The translations under genes were made by a program, and so were the position numbers. This document shows positions 29,481 through 37,399 of a DNA stretch of 64,000 nucleotides, in pieces; position 1 is the first letter of the stretch; the number at the start of each line of letters is the position of its first letter. The notes beneath the pieces are model-generated. The model saw only the letters and a list, made by a program, of their open reading frames with translations, searched no databases and was not told where the DNA came from. The stretch is from positions 62,001-126,000 of the forward strand of contig AODO01000018.1 in assembly GCA_000341795.1 (NCBI GenBank), given 5' to 3'. The stretch comes from Rhodococcus triatomae BKS 15-14 (GTDB lineage: Bacteria; Actinomycetota; Actinomycetes; Mycobacteriales; Mycobacteriaceae).

Positions 29481-29750
29481 TCAGCGCGGTCCGACGTGTG
29501 CGGGCCTCGTCGCCCATTCCCCATCAGCGGCCGGGATGGCCGTCCGAGTGGTCGCTCCGGGGTGCGAGTCCCCGCGCCGATGATTCCTGGCGAGTAACGC
29601 GAGGACTCCGCCGAGTAGGCCGGTTGCCCAGACGAAGGCGCTCGCGAGCAGGTCCAGGCCGGCGATGCCGATGACGGCGAGGACGCCTGCGATGGCCGCT
29701 GCCCACGCGACTGCTGCGATGTACCGAAGTCGACCCACGCACGAATTCAA
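29481..29750 (-). CDS. Small membrane protein, hypothetical
   Basis: About 89 residues with two hydrophobic helices (YIAAVAWAAAIAGVLAVIGI and LLASAFVWATGLLGGVLALL) and a polar C-terminal tail. The start is uncertain: TTG at 29750 or a GTG slightly downstream, neither with a clear ribosome site. No family recognised. Confidence 0.45.
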   Translation of the reverse strand: MNSCVGRLRYIAAVAWAAAIAGVLAVIGIAGLDLLASAFVWATGLLGGVLALLARNHRRGDSHPGATTRTAIPAADGEWATRPAHVGPR

Positions 29751-29998
29751 TCAGACATTCCTGGCGCAGCAAACTGCAGGCAATTGTTGATGCCGCAGGG
29801 TGCCACGGTTGGAGACGGGTCCCGGCGAACCGCCATTCTCGACGGTTCGAGGTGGACTGGGGCGGGGGAGGGTTGTTCGCCGAGGCCGCGAACTCGCCGA
29901 ACTTCAACTGTTGGACATTTGTTCAGCTAATTCGGCCCGCGGGTCGAGGCCGACCAGTACTGTTCTGTCCGCACACGAAACGTATCGAAGGAGCAGTC

Positions 29999-30079
29999 AT
30001 GGGTAGCGCGGAAACGATCCTCATCGGTGTTCTGTCGCAGGTTCTGACGAACCTGGTCAAGGACGCGTTGGGCTCCTAG
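29999..30079 (+). CDS. 26-residue amphipathic peptide gene
   Basis: ATG to TAG encodes MGSAETILIGVLSQVLTNLV plus six more residues. A strong GAAGGAG ribosome site lies six bases upstream, and a perfect 18-bp terminator begins 11 bases after the stop, so it looks like a complete gene. Hydrophobic residues fall at helix spacing with polar S, Q, T, N, K, D on the other face, and there is no signal peptide. Corynebacterial PorA/PorH channel peptides are also short, lack signal peptides and form amphipathic helices, so an envelope or membrane-active peptide is possible. This is inference only. Confidence 0.6.
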   Translation: MGSAETILIGVLSQVLTNLVKDALGS

Positions 30080-30089
30080 TAGAGCGAAT

Positions 30090-30126
30090 CGTCGACGCCC
30101 GTCACCTCAGGTGACGGGCGTCGACG
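30090..30126. terminator. Terminator after the 26-residue peptide gene
   Basis: Perfect 18-bp inverted repeat (CGTCGACGCCCGTCACCT and complement) around a single base. It also suits the opposing YdeI-family gene that ends at 30165. Confidence 0.7.
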
Positions 30127-30164
30127 CATGTCCGGGCCGGTTCTTCCGATGCCTGGCCCAGCGA

Positions 30165-30734
30165 TCACGGCCGCTCGTTGCGGCTCGCCCTGTCCACGAT
30201 GCCGGCGATCCGCCGCGTCTTCGTCGCCGGCTGCTTCGCGAAGGCGATCTGGCTGAGGGCGAACTTGCGGACGCTGGGCGGCCACGCGTCCCAGTGGGCG
30301 CGCGCCTGGGGATCGGCGTCGAGGGCCGCGGCGAGCTCGGGTGACTCGACGAGCGCCTCGGCGTCGTCGAGCAGCGTCCACAGGCCGCGCTGTTTGGCGT
30401 CGTCGACGACGGCCTGTCCTGCCGGCTGCATTCGCCCCTCGGAGAGCAGGTCGGCCACGCGGGCCTTGTTGGAAGCGGCCCAGGCGCTGTTGCGCCCACG
30501 CCGGGTGAACCACATGCCCCGGCGGTGTTCGTCGATGGTGCGGGTGTGCCCGTCCACCCAGCCCCAGCACAGCGCTTCGCGCACGGCCTGGTCGTAGTCG
30601 AGTGGGGTGTTGCCGGACTCCTTGCGCCAGAACACGAGCCAGACGCCGGCGGACCGGTCGTGATTGTCTCGCAGCCACTCCTGCCACTCGTCGAGGGACT
30701 CGGGGTGCAGGTGTTCTGCGTTCGCGTCGGCCAT
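30165..30734 (-). CDS. YdeI/OmpD-associated family protein
   Basis: 189 residues. The YdeI pattern is seen in EWLRDNHDRSAGVWLVFWRK, EALCWGWVDG and the C-terminal RKFALSQIAFAKQPATKTRRIAGI. Family members are linked to bacteriocin and antimicrobial-peptide protection in enterobacteria, but the biochemical role is unclear. Cytosolic. ATG at 30734. Confidence 0.85.
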   Translation of the reverse strand: MADANAEHLHPESLDEWQEWLRDNHDRSAGVWLVFWRKESGNTPLDYDQAVREALCWGWVDGHTRTIDEHRRGMWFTRRGRNSAWAASNKARVADLLSEGRMQPAGQAVVDDAKQRGLWTLLDDAEALVESPELAAALDADPQARAHWDAWPPSVRKFALSQIAFAKQPATKTRRIAGIVDRASRNERP

Positions 30735-30823
30735 GGGACAAGGCTAGGCGGCCACCACGACAACGGTCCCCACGCGCGCCGAGAACCCGATGCGCACGGA
30801 GCACACGGGTCGGGCCTGCCCGC

Positions 30824-30829
30824 TAGCGT
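30824..30829 (+). promoter_or_regulatory. Probable leaderless promoter -10 for the VOC gene
   Basis: TAGCGT ends six bases before the ATG at 30836; no ribosome site is visible. Confidence 0.4.
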
Positions 30830-30835
30830 GGGTGC

Positions 30836-31273
30836 ATGGCCATCAAACTCGAGAACGTCGGTATCGCCGTGGAGGACCTCGAGGCGGCGATCGCCTTCTT
30901 CACCGACCTCGGTCTCACGGTCCTCGGCCGCGACACGGTCAGCGGCGAGTGGACCGACACCGCCGTCGGACTCGACGGCAACCACGCCAACATCGCGATG
31001 CTCCAGACGCCGGACGGCCACGGCCGCCTCGAGCTGTTCGAGTACATCCATCCCGAGGCGATCGCGACGAGCCCGACCCTTCCCAACGAGATCGGTATGC
31101 ATCGCGTCGCGTTCTCCGTGGACGACCTCGACGAGGCCCTCGCCGTCGCAGCGCGGCACGGCTGTCACCCGCTGCGCGGCGTGGCGAACTACCAGGACGT
31201 CTACAAGCTCACCTACGTCCGCGGCCCCAGCGGGATCATCGTGATGCTCGCCGAGGAACTGACGAAGAGCTGA
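30836..31273 (+). CDS. VOC family protein (glyoxalase/methylmalonyl-CoA-epimerase-like)
   Basis: 145 residues in two beta-alpha-beta-beta-beta modules: IKLENVGIAVEDLEAAIAFF and a second starting GMHRVAFSVDDLDEAL. It ends at a likely metal-ligand region GPSGIIVMLAEEL. Vicinal-oxygen-chelate enzymes include glyoxalase I, methylmalonyl-CoA epimerase and extradiol dioxygenases, and the exact reaction cannot be assigned. The next gene starts 14 bases downstream. Confidence 0.85.
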   Translation: MAIKLENVGIAVEDLEAAIAFFTDLGLTVLGRDTVSGEWTDTAVGLDGNHANIAMLQTPDGHGRLELFEYIHPEAIATSPTLPNEIGMHRVAFSVDDLDEALAVAARHGCHPLRGVANYQDVYKLTYVRGPSGIIVMLAEELTKS

Positions 31274-31287
31274 GCGCGACGGCCGCC

Positions 31288-31782
31288 GTGCACACCGCCG
31301 ACGCATTCATCGATCACCTCGTGGCGACAGGCTGGACGTTCGAGGCGCCCCGCGAACCCGCCGTCTCGTCCGCGCTCGCGGCGGTGACGGACGCCGCGAT
31401 TCCTGCCGGCCACATCGGTTTTCTCCGGAGATTCGGCGCGCTCGCCAGCGGCGACGACTCCCGATGGTTCCTGTCCGCATTCGACTACGCGGGCCTGTCC
31501 GGAAGCGCCTTCGCGTGGGACGAGTTCCGCGCTATCGGACTCGACGCGGCGGACACCGTCGCCGATCGGGTGCGTGTCGAGGCGTTCTGGGCGGAGTGTC
31601 TGCCGATTCTCGTCGGAGTGCGCGGCGACTACGAGTTCCTCGCGATCAGCAGGACGAATGGTGCCGTCCTCCACGGCACCGAGCCCGACTTCGAGGACAC
31701 GACGATGATCGCGCCGGGACTCCACGAGCTGATGGACGGCGTCCTGCGGGGGAACCTCCTCGTCCCGCTCCTGCGCGCCTGA
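31288..31782 (+). CDS. SMI1/KNR4 (SUKH)-like protein
   Basis: 164 residues from GTG 31288. The SUKH pattern includes an early helix (FIDHLVATGWTF), IPAGHIGFLRRFGALAS and a later acidic strand region (DYEFLAISRTNG). SUKH proteins are often immunity proteins against secreted toxins, but none is encoded next to it. The ribosome site is weak, so reinitiation after the VOC gene is likely. Confidence 0.55.
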   Translation: MHTADAFIDHLVATGWTFEAPREPAVSSALAAVTDAAIPAGHIGFLRRFGALASGDDSRWFLSAFDYAGLSGSAFAWDEFRAIGLDAADTVADRVRVEAFWAECLPILVGVRGDYEFLAISRTNGAVLHGTEPDFEDTTMIAPGLHELMDGVLRGNLLVPLLRA

Positions 31783-31897
31783 CCCCGCGTCGGCGACGCC
31801 GCGGGAGCACCGCGGCGGAACCCTGTCGGCAGTCGTGGCTACCATCGTCGCCGCCGGGCAGTTCGCCCGATTTTCGCTCGTATCCGGAGGTGGCGTT

Positions 31898-32566
31898 GTG
31901 AGTGCGGTGTCGAACAATCCGAATGAGATTCCGCCCTATGCCACCCTCCCCGAACTCCCTCTCGACGAGGACGGGCGCACCGAGCTGACCCAGCAGATCT
32001 GGGAGTACCTCGTCACCGGCCGCGACGACGTCGACGACTTCGTCGACATCCACGGCGAGGACCACGAGCTGACCGAGGAGCAACTCGCGGCGGCGTTCGA
32101 CGCACTGCGCACGGCCCGGCTGCGCCAGCAGAAGGAGATCGGCGCGTACACGTCCCGCACGATTGCCGCGTTCGAGGAGCTCGTCGCCCACGGCGTCGTC
32201 GCCCGCGCCAACTTCTCCTGCTGCGGAACCTGCGCGTCCGGCGAGATCTGGGAGGAGCGCGACGACAGCCGCCACTGGCTGGGCTACACCTACTTCCACC
32301 AGCAGGACACCGATCGCCTCGTGGAGAGCGGTGAGACCTACATCGGCTACGGGGCGTTCCCGCCCGAGGACTTCGACGAGGACGCCTACGACGCCCTCAG
32401 CGAAACGGCCAAGGAAGACCTGTACCGGACCGACGTGATGCGCCTCCTCGACGACGTGGTCTTCCCGGTGCTCCGGCGGCACGGCATCGAACCGGAATGG
32501 AACCGCGAACTGGGCACACGGGTGCTGCTCACGAACGCGGACTGGTACGACCCGATCGAGGCATAG
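31898..32566 (+). CDS. DUF6891-like conserved hypothetical protein
   Basis: 222 residues from a GTG with GGAGG eight bases upstream. A conserved ARANFSCCGTCASGEIWEE segment holds a CCGTC cysteine cluster, followed by LGYTYFHQQDTDRL and YIGYGAF. I believe this is the DUF6891 family, of unknown function. The cysteine cluster could bind a metal. Cytosolic, acidic. Confidence 0.65.
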   Translation: MSAVSNNPNEIPPYATLPELPLDEDGRTELTQQIWEYLVTGRDDVDDFVDIHGEDHELTEEQLAAAFDALRTARLRQQKEIGAYTSRTIAAFEELVAHGVVARANFSCCGTCASGEIWEERDDSRHWLGYTYFHQQDTDRLVESGETYIGYGAFPPEDFDEDAYDALSETAKEDLYRTDVMRLLDDVVFPVLRRHGIEPEWNRELGTRVLLTNADWYDPIEA

Positions 32567-32625
32567 CCGCGCCCTTCCACCCGAGTGCGTCCGCCCCTGA
32601 CGGGGGACCGACATCCCGGCTCGAC

Positions 32626-32653
32626 ATGCCCCCGGGCTCACGCCCGGGGGCAT
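32626..32653 (+). terminator. Terminator after the DUF6891-like gene
   Basis: ATGCCCCCGGGC-TCAC-GCCCGGGGGCAT, a perfect 12-bp stem followed by TTCG. The next 150 bases hold no gene I can support, only the promoter region of the ligase operon. Confidence 0.75.
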
Positions 32654-32766
32654 TCGTGTCTGTGAACATGGCTGCAGTGCAGTGGCTTTGGCCTCGACGT
32701 TGGCGTTCGGTGTCTGGATTCGCGGCGTGTCCGTGGCCGGTCCGATCGGTGTGGGATTGTCCGGTA

Positions 32767-32795
32767 TTGACACGAACAGTGCTGTCGATCACAAT
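32767..32795 (+). promoter_or_regulatory. Possible promoter of the ligase-transporter operon
   Basis: TTGACA (32767-32772), 17-base spacer, CACAAT (32790-32795). The start point would fall just before the regulator dyad at 32808-32826, which could block it. A second TTGACA at 32807-32812 overlaps the dyad but has a poor -10. Confidence 0.4.
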
Positions 32796-32807
32796 CGTCG
32801 CAGAAGT

Positions 32808-32826
32808 TGACATGACTGTCACGTCA
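32808..32826. promoter_or_regulatory. TetR-type operator before the ligase-transporter operon
   Basis: TGACATGACTGTCACGTCA fits the dyad TGAC-N-TGAC-T-GTCA-N-GTCA exactly. It differs by one base from the site in the tetR/VOC intergenic region at 44270-44288, over 11 kb away. It lies 28 bases before the small leader ORF. Confidence 0.7.
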
Positions 32827-32853
32827 CAATCACTACCGTTCGGAGGAGGCAAC

Positions 32854-32952
32854 ATGACCGCTTCCCTCCCTGACATGCGCGAACTCCGCGACAAGGTGAG
32901 GAATCGGGGTCGGGTACTGCCCGGCGGCGTCCCTCCGCTCGCGCTCCGGTGA
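32854..32952 (+). CDS. 32-codon leader ORF of the ligase-transporter operon
   Basis: MTASLPDMRELRDKVRNRGR and 12 more residues, with an excellent ribosome site (GGAGGAGG, four bases before ATG). Its stop codon lies inside a small hairpin GCGCTC-CGGT-GAGCGC (32941-32956), 52 bases before the ligase start. It could be a leader peptide or a small protein in its own right; it is unlike any family I know. Confidence 0.5.
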   Translation: MTASLPDMRELRDKVRNRGRVLPGGVPPLALR

Positions 32953-33004
32953 GCGCCTTCCCGGTCCTTCCGCTCCACTACCATTGATTTCAAGGAGAGT
33001 CCGA

Positions 33005-34648
33005 ATGCTGGTCAGCGACATCGTCGAGTACGGCGCGCGCAAGCACCCCGATCGGATCGCGCTGCGGTTCGAGGACGAGACGGTCAGCTACGGCGAACTG
33101 CGTGACCGCAGCCGCAGACTCGCGAACGCCCTGCTCGACGTCGCGGCTCCCGGGGACCGGGTCGCCATCCTGTCGACCAACTGCACCGAGTACTTCGACT
33201 GCTACTACGGTGTGCCGATGGCCGGTATGGCCCTGACCATTCTCAACTACCGGCTGCACGCCGAGCAGATCGTCGCACTCGTCGAGCATTCCGGCGCAAC
33301 GGTTCTCGTCGTCGAGAAGGAGTTCGCCGAGCTGGTCGACGGGATTCGCGACCGGATCCCGGACGTGCGGACCGTCGTCGTGATCGGCGGTAGCGGCGCC
33401 GCCACCTCGTGGGACTCGTTCGTCGGTGGCGCATCCGCCGAGCTGCCGTCGGTGCTGCCGACAGCGGACGACATCGCCTGGATGGTGTACACGAGCGGGA
33501 CCACCGGAATGCCCAAGGGCGTGATGCTCAGCCACCGAAACCTGGTCAGCGGTATCACGTCGTCGGCGCTGCAGTGGGCGCTGCCCGAGGGCACCGTGTT
33601 CCTGTTCTGCTTCCCGCTCTGCCACGTCGGCGGGTACGTCACGCTGCTCAACCACCTGATGGGAAGCACGGTCGGCATCCTGCGCGCGTACGACAACGCC
33701 ACCTTCCTGCGCCTGGTCGAGGAGTGGAAGGTCACCCAGACCGGCCTCGCACCCACGATGATCAACTTCCTGCTGCAGGACCCCGCCCTCGACGACCACG
33801 ACCTCGGCACACTGGAGGCGATCGGATACGGCTCGTCGGCGATCCCGGCGCCCGTGCTCCGCGAGGGCCTCGAACGGCTCGGCTGCGACTTCTACCAGGG
33901 CATGGGCATGACCGAACTGGCGGGCAACGTCCTGCACTTCGACCAGGAGGCGCACCGCAGGGCCGCGAACGGTGAGACGGGACTGCTCGCCGCGGCAGGA
34001 AAGCCGATGCGGCTGGCGAACATTCGTGTCGTCGACGACGAGCTCGCCGACGTCCCGGTCGGGCAGATCGGCGAGATGATCGTCCGCTGCGACCAGGTGA
34101 TGGCGGGGTACTGGCGCGATCCGGAGGCCACGGCGGCGGCGTTCACCGACGGCTGGTTCCACACCGGTGACCTGGTGCGGCAGGACGACGAGGGATTCGT
34201 CTACATCGTCGACCGGAAGAAGGACCTCATCATCAGCGGCGGCGAGAACGTCGCCTCGCTGACCGTCGAGCAGGCCCTGTACCGCCATCCCGGCGTCGCC
34301 GAGGCCGCAGCGATCGGAGTCAAGGACGACACGTGGGGCGAAATCGTCTGCGCCGTGGTCGTTCTCCGTGACGGAGCAACCGCGACCGCGGAGGACATCG
34401 TCGCCACCTGTCGCGAGCAGCTCGGCGGGTTCCAGGTGCCGCGCCGTGTCGAGTTCGTCGAAACCCTGCCCAAGAACGTCACCGGCAAGATCCTCAAGCG
34501 GGACCTGCGCGACCGGTTCTCGCCGGCGCCGCCTGACCGACCCCAACCCCTGCGGCTCACACCCCCACCACCGCACGTCGCGACGTGCGGCGATCAGTCG
34601 GGCCCTCGTGTTCCACCCTCCCTCACCCGAACAACGGAGCAACCATGA
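33005..34648 (+). CDS. AMP-forming acyl-CoA ligase
   Basis: 547 residues of the ANL superfamily. The P-loop motif YTSGTTGMPKG is near residue 164, YQGMGMTE near 300, HTGDLVRQDDEGFVYIVDRKKD near 385-405 and the terminal lysine region NVTGKILKRDL near 495. It activates a carboxylate as acyl-AMP and then CoA thioester; the substrate is unknown. It starts at ATG 33005 after AAGGAGAG. The normal family end is followed by about 40 Pro-rich residues not expected in this family, containing a 20-base palindrome. The stop overlaps the start of the solute-binding protein (ATGA). It is the first enzyme gene of the importer operon, so it probably activates the imported compound. Confidence 0.88.
   Translation: MLVSDIVEYGARKHPDRIALRFEDETVSYGELRDRSRRLANALLDVAAPGDRVAILSTNCTEYFDCYYGVPMAGMALTILNYRLHAEQIVALVEHSGATVLVVEKEFAELVDGIRDRIPDVRTVVVIGGSGAATSWDSFVGGASAELPSVLPTADDIAWMVYTSGTTGMPKGVMLSHRNLVSGITSSALQWALPEGTVFLFCFPLCHVGGYVTLLNHLMGSTVGILRAYDNATFLRLVEEWKVTQTGLAPTMINFLLQDPALDDHDLGTLEAIGYGSSAIPAPVLREGLERLGCDFYQGMGMTELAGNVLHFDQEAHRRAANGETGLLAAAGKPMRLANIRVVDDELADVPVGQIGEMIVRCDQVMAGYWRDPEATAAAFTDGWFHTGDLVRQDDEGFVYIVDRKKDLIISGGENVASLTVEQALYRHPGVAEAAAIGVKDDTWGEIVCAVVVLRDGATATAEDIVATCREQLGGFQVPRRVEFVETLPKNVTGKILKRDLRDRFSPAPPDRPQPLRLTPPPPHVATCGDQSGPRVPPSLTRTTEQP
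34571..34590 (+). repeat. Perfect 20-base palindrome in the ligase tail
   Basis: CCGCACGTCGCGACGTGCGG lies within the unusual C-terminal extension, 55 bases before the solute-binding protein gene. It could act as an attenuating or RNA-stabilising hairpin giving different levels of ligase and binding protein. Confidence 0.45.
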
Positions 34649-35880
34649 AACGCACCATCGCCGTGGGCCTGACCGCCCTGTGTGCCACCGCGGCCCTGAC
34701 CGCCTGTTCCAGCCGCGAGACCACCGCGGCGTCCGGAGACTGCGATCCCGGCATCACCGACACCGAGATCAAGTTCGGCACGAGCCTGATGCAGTCGGTC
34801 GCCGGTCCGCAGGCCACGGCGGCCACGGCGCTCTTCGACGAGATCAACGCCGCCGGTGGCGTCGCGATGGGAGACGGCAAGTCCCGCAAGATCCTGTACA
34901 CCGCGATGGACGACGGATACGACCCGGCACGAACGGTCGGCAACGTCCGGACGCTCGTCGAGCAGGATCAGGTGTTCGCGATCCAGAACCTGATCGGCAC
35001 CGCCTCCACCCTCGCGGTCGCCGACTACCTCAACGAGCGCGACGTGCCGCTGGTCTTCCCGATGACCGGCAGCAACGAGCTGCTGGACAAGGTCGACGAC
35101 TGGTCCGTCGTCGCCGGTGCGGTCACCCCGCAAACCGATTGGGAGGCATCGGAGGTCGCGCGGTGGATCCTCCGGGACCATCCCGCCGGCAAGGTGGCGG
35201 TGCTCTACCCGAACGACGCGATGGGCAACAACAGCCGCGAGGCACTGAAGGCCGCGCTGGAGGGCACCGGCGTCCAGATCGTCGCCGAGCAGACCTACGA
35301 GCAGACGACGCCGTCCGTCGACTCGCAGATGGTCAACCTCGCGAACTCCGGCGCCGACGTGTTCGCGAACTTCGCGACCGCCAGTTTCGTGACGCAGTCC
35401 CTCAAGAAGGCGAACGAGCTGAGCTGGAAGCCCGAGACCTTCATCTACTCGGGTGCGACCGACACCAACTTCGTCCTGTCGCCGGCAGGCCCGGGTGCGG
35501 CGGAGGGAGTTCACTCCTTCTACTGGATCTACGACGTCAGCAGCAGCAACCACGACGACAAGCCGGGGGTCCAGGAGTGGCGGGCCTTCGCGAACCGCAA
35601 CTCCGCCAAGATCAAGTCCACCGACACCATCGCCGCAACCGGGTACAACACCGCTCAGCTGCTGGTGTCCGCGCTCGAGAACACGAAGGGCTGCACTCGT
35701 GCCGACTTCCTCGACGCGGTGAAGAACATGACGGACGTGACCACGGATCTGGCGATCGACGGGATCTCCTTCGACACGACACCCGACTACCCGTACGTGA
35801 TCACCTCCATGGCACCGATGACGTTCCGCGGAGGCAGCTGGCAGTACGACGCTGTGGTCACCCGCAGCGCCCAGGGATGA
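34645..35880 (+). CDS. Branched-chain-amino-acid-type ABC transporter substrate-binding lipoprotein
   Basis: 411 residues with a lipobox LTAC (C21), then a Peripla_BP_6-type domain (ITDTEIKFGTSLMQSVAGPQ, FDEINAAGGVA, IGTASTLAVADYLNERDVP). It captures the ligand outside the membrane for the importer encoded by the next four genes. Family proteins bind branched amino acids, amides, short acids or aromatic acids. Placement after an acyl-CoA ligase suggests a carboxylic acid ligand. Coupled to livG by ATGA. Confidence 0.9.
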   Translation: MKRTIAVGLTALCATAALTACSSRETTAASGDCDPGITDTEIKFGTSLMQSVAGPQATAATALFDEINAAGGVAMGDGKSRKILYTAMDDGYDPARTVGNVRTLVEQDQVFAIQNLIGTASTLAVADYLNERDVPLVFPMTGSNELLDKVDDWSVVAGAVTPQTDWEASEVARWILRDHPAGKVAVLYPNDAMGNNSREALKAALEGTGVQIVAEQTYEQTTPSVDSQMVNLANSGADVFANFATASFVTQSLKKANELSWKPETFIYSGATDTNFVLSPAGPGAAEGVHSFYWIYDVSSSNHDDKPGVQEWRAFANRNSAKIKSTDTIAATGYNTAQLLVSALENTKGCTRADFLDAVKNMTDVTTDLAIDGISFDTTPDYPYVITSMAPMTFRGGSWQYDAVVTRSAQG

Positions 35881-36674
35881 CCGCCGTGCCGGGCGCGTCG
35901 GACACCGGCGTACCCGCCCTCCACGTGGAGGAGATCCGCCTGAGGTTCGGAGGTGTCGTCGCGCTGGACGGGCCGTCCTTCTCCATCGAGCCCGGCCACA
36001 TCGTCGGGCTGATCGGGCCGAACGGCGCGGGCAAGACGACCCTGTTCAACTGCATCAGCCGCCTGTACCAGCCGGACTCCGGCCGGATCACGTTCGGCGA
36101 CACCGATCTCCTGTCGCTGACCGCGGACGGTGTCGCGGACGTCGGTATCGCCCGGACGTTCCAGAACATCGGGCTGTTCCCGACGATGACGGTGGTGGAC
36201 AACGTCCTCACCGGCGCCTATTCGCGGACGCGGGCGGGATTCGTGCGTACCGCGCTGGGAATGCCGCTGAGTCGTAACGAGGAGCGGCGCGAACGGGCCG
36301 AGGCCTGGGAGCTGCTCGACTCGATGAACCTCGCACACGTCGGACTCGAACCCGCGGGCAACCTGCCGTACGGCACGCTGAAGCGGATCGAACTGGCCCG
36401 CGCGTTGATGCAGCGCCCGAGGCTCCTGATGCTCGACGAGCCCGCGAACGGACTCATCCACGAGGAGGTCCTCGAACTCGCGGACACCGTGCGGGCGCTC
36501 CGCGACGAACGCGGCTTCTCCGTACTGCTGGTCGAGCATCACATGGCGATGGTCATGTCGATCTCCGACCGGGTCGTGGTGCTGAACTTCGGGCAGAAGG
36601 TGACCGAGGGCGTGCCGTCCGAGGTCGCCGCGCATCCCGAGGTCGTCGAGGCGTACCTGGGAGGTGCGGCATGA
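35877..36674 (+). CDS. livG: ABC transporter ATP-binding protein, LivG-like
   Basis: 265 residues. Walker A GPNGAGKTT is near residue 44, Q-loop FQNIGLFPTMTV near 91 and Walker B LLMLDEPANGL near 185. The signature is the LivG variant LPYGTLKRIELARAL. The LivG-specific insert between Walker A and signature is present. One of two ATPases of the importer, overlapping genes on both sides. Confidence 0.92.
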   Translation: MTAVPGASDTGVPALHVEEIRLRFGGVVALDGPSFSIEPGHIVGLIGPNGAGKTTLFNCISRLYQPDSGRITFGDTDLLSLTADGVADVGIARTFQNIGLFPTMTVVDNVLTGAYSRTRAGFVRTALGMPLSRNEERRERAEAWELLDSMNLAHVGLEPAGNLPYGTLKRIELARALMQRPRLLMLDEPANGLIHEEVLELADTVRALRDERGFSVLLVEHHMAMVMSISDRVVVLNFGQKVTEGVPSEVAAHPEVVEAYLGGAA

Positions 36675-37384
36675 GTGGGAACCTGCTCGGCGTGGAAGGC
36701 CTCCACGCCCGGTACGGCAGCGCGGAGGTGCTGCACGGCGTCGACTTCGTGGTTCCGCAGGGTGAGGTGACGGTCGTCCTCGGCGCGAACGGCGCAGGCA
36801 AGACGACCATCCTCCGCTCCATCTGCTCGATGGTGCGGACCACCGGCCGGATCGTGTTCGACGGCCGCGACATCGCGGGTGTGCGTACCGACCGGATCGC
36901 GCGGCTCGGCATCGCGCACGTCCCCCAGGGGCGTGGCACGTTCGGCGACCTCACCGTAGAGGAGAACCTGCGGATCGGCGGCTTCACCGCCTCGTCCGCG
37001 GCCACCGAACAGGCGATCGACCAGTGGTACGAGTTCTTCCCGCGTTTGCGGGAACGGCGCCGCCAGTTGGCGGCGGGGCTCAGCGGTGGCGAGCAGCAGA
37101 TGCTCGCGATCGCCCGCGCACTCGTGGCGCGCCCGCGTCTGCTGCTGCTGGACGAACCGTCGCTCGGCCTCGCGCCGCGCATCACGCAGGAGGTGTTCCG
37201 CGCGCTCGGACGGATCAACGAGGAAACGGGCACAACGATTCTCGTCGTCGAGCAGAACGCGCACCTGGCCCTCGAGATCGGGTCGTCGGCGGTACTCGTC
37301 GACGCCGGACGGGTCGTCTCCCAGCGCCCCGCCGAGGGACTCGCCCACGACGAGTCGGTGCGGCGCGCCTACCTCGGCTACTGA
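36671..37384 (+). CDS. livF: ABC transporter ATP-binding protein, LivF-like
   Basis: 237 residues. Walker A GANGAGKTT near 39, signature LSGGEQQMLAIARAL near 137 and Walker B LLLLDEPSLGL near 157. Second ATPase of the importer. Starts inside the livG stop (ATGA overlap). Confidence 0.93.
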   Translation: MSGNLLGVEGLHARYGSAEVLHGVDFVVPQGEVTVVLGANGAGKTTILRSICSMVRTTGRIVFDGRDIAGVRTDRIARLGIAHVPQGRGTFGDLTVEENLRIGGFTASSAATEQAIDQWYEFFPRLRERRRQLAAGLSGGEQQMLAIARALVARPRLLLLDEPSLGLAPRITQEVFRALGRINEETGTTILVVEQNAHLALEIGSSAVLVDAGRVVSQRPAEGLAHDESVRRAYLGY

Positions 37385-37399
37385 GCACAGGAGTTCTAC

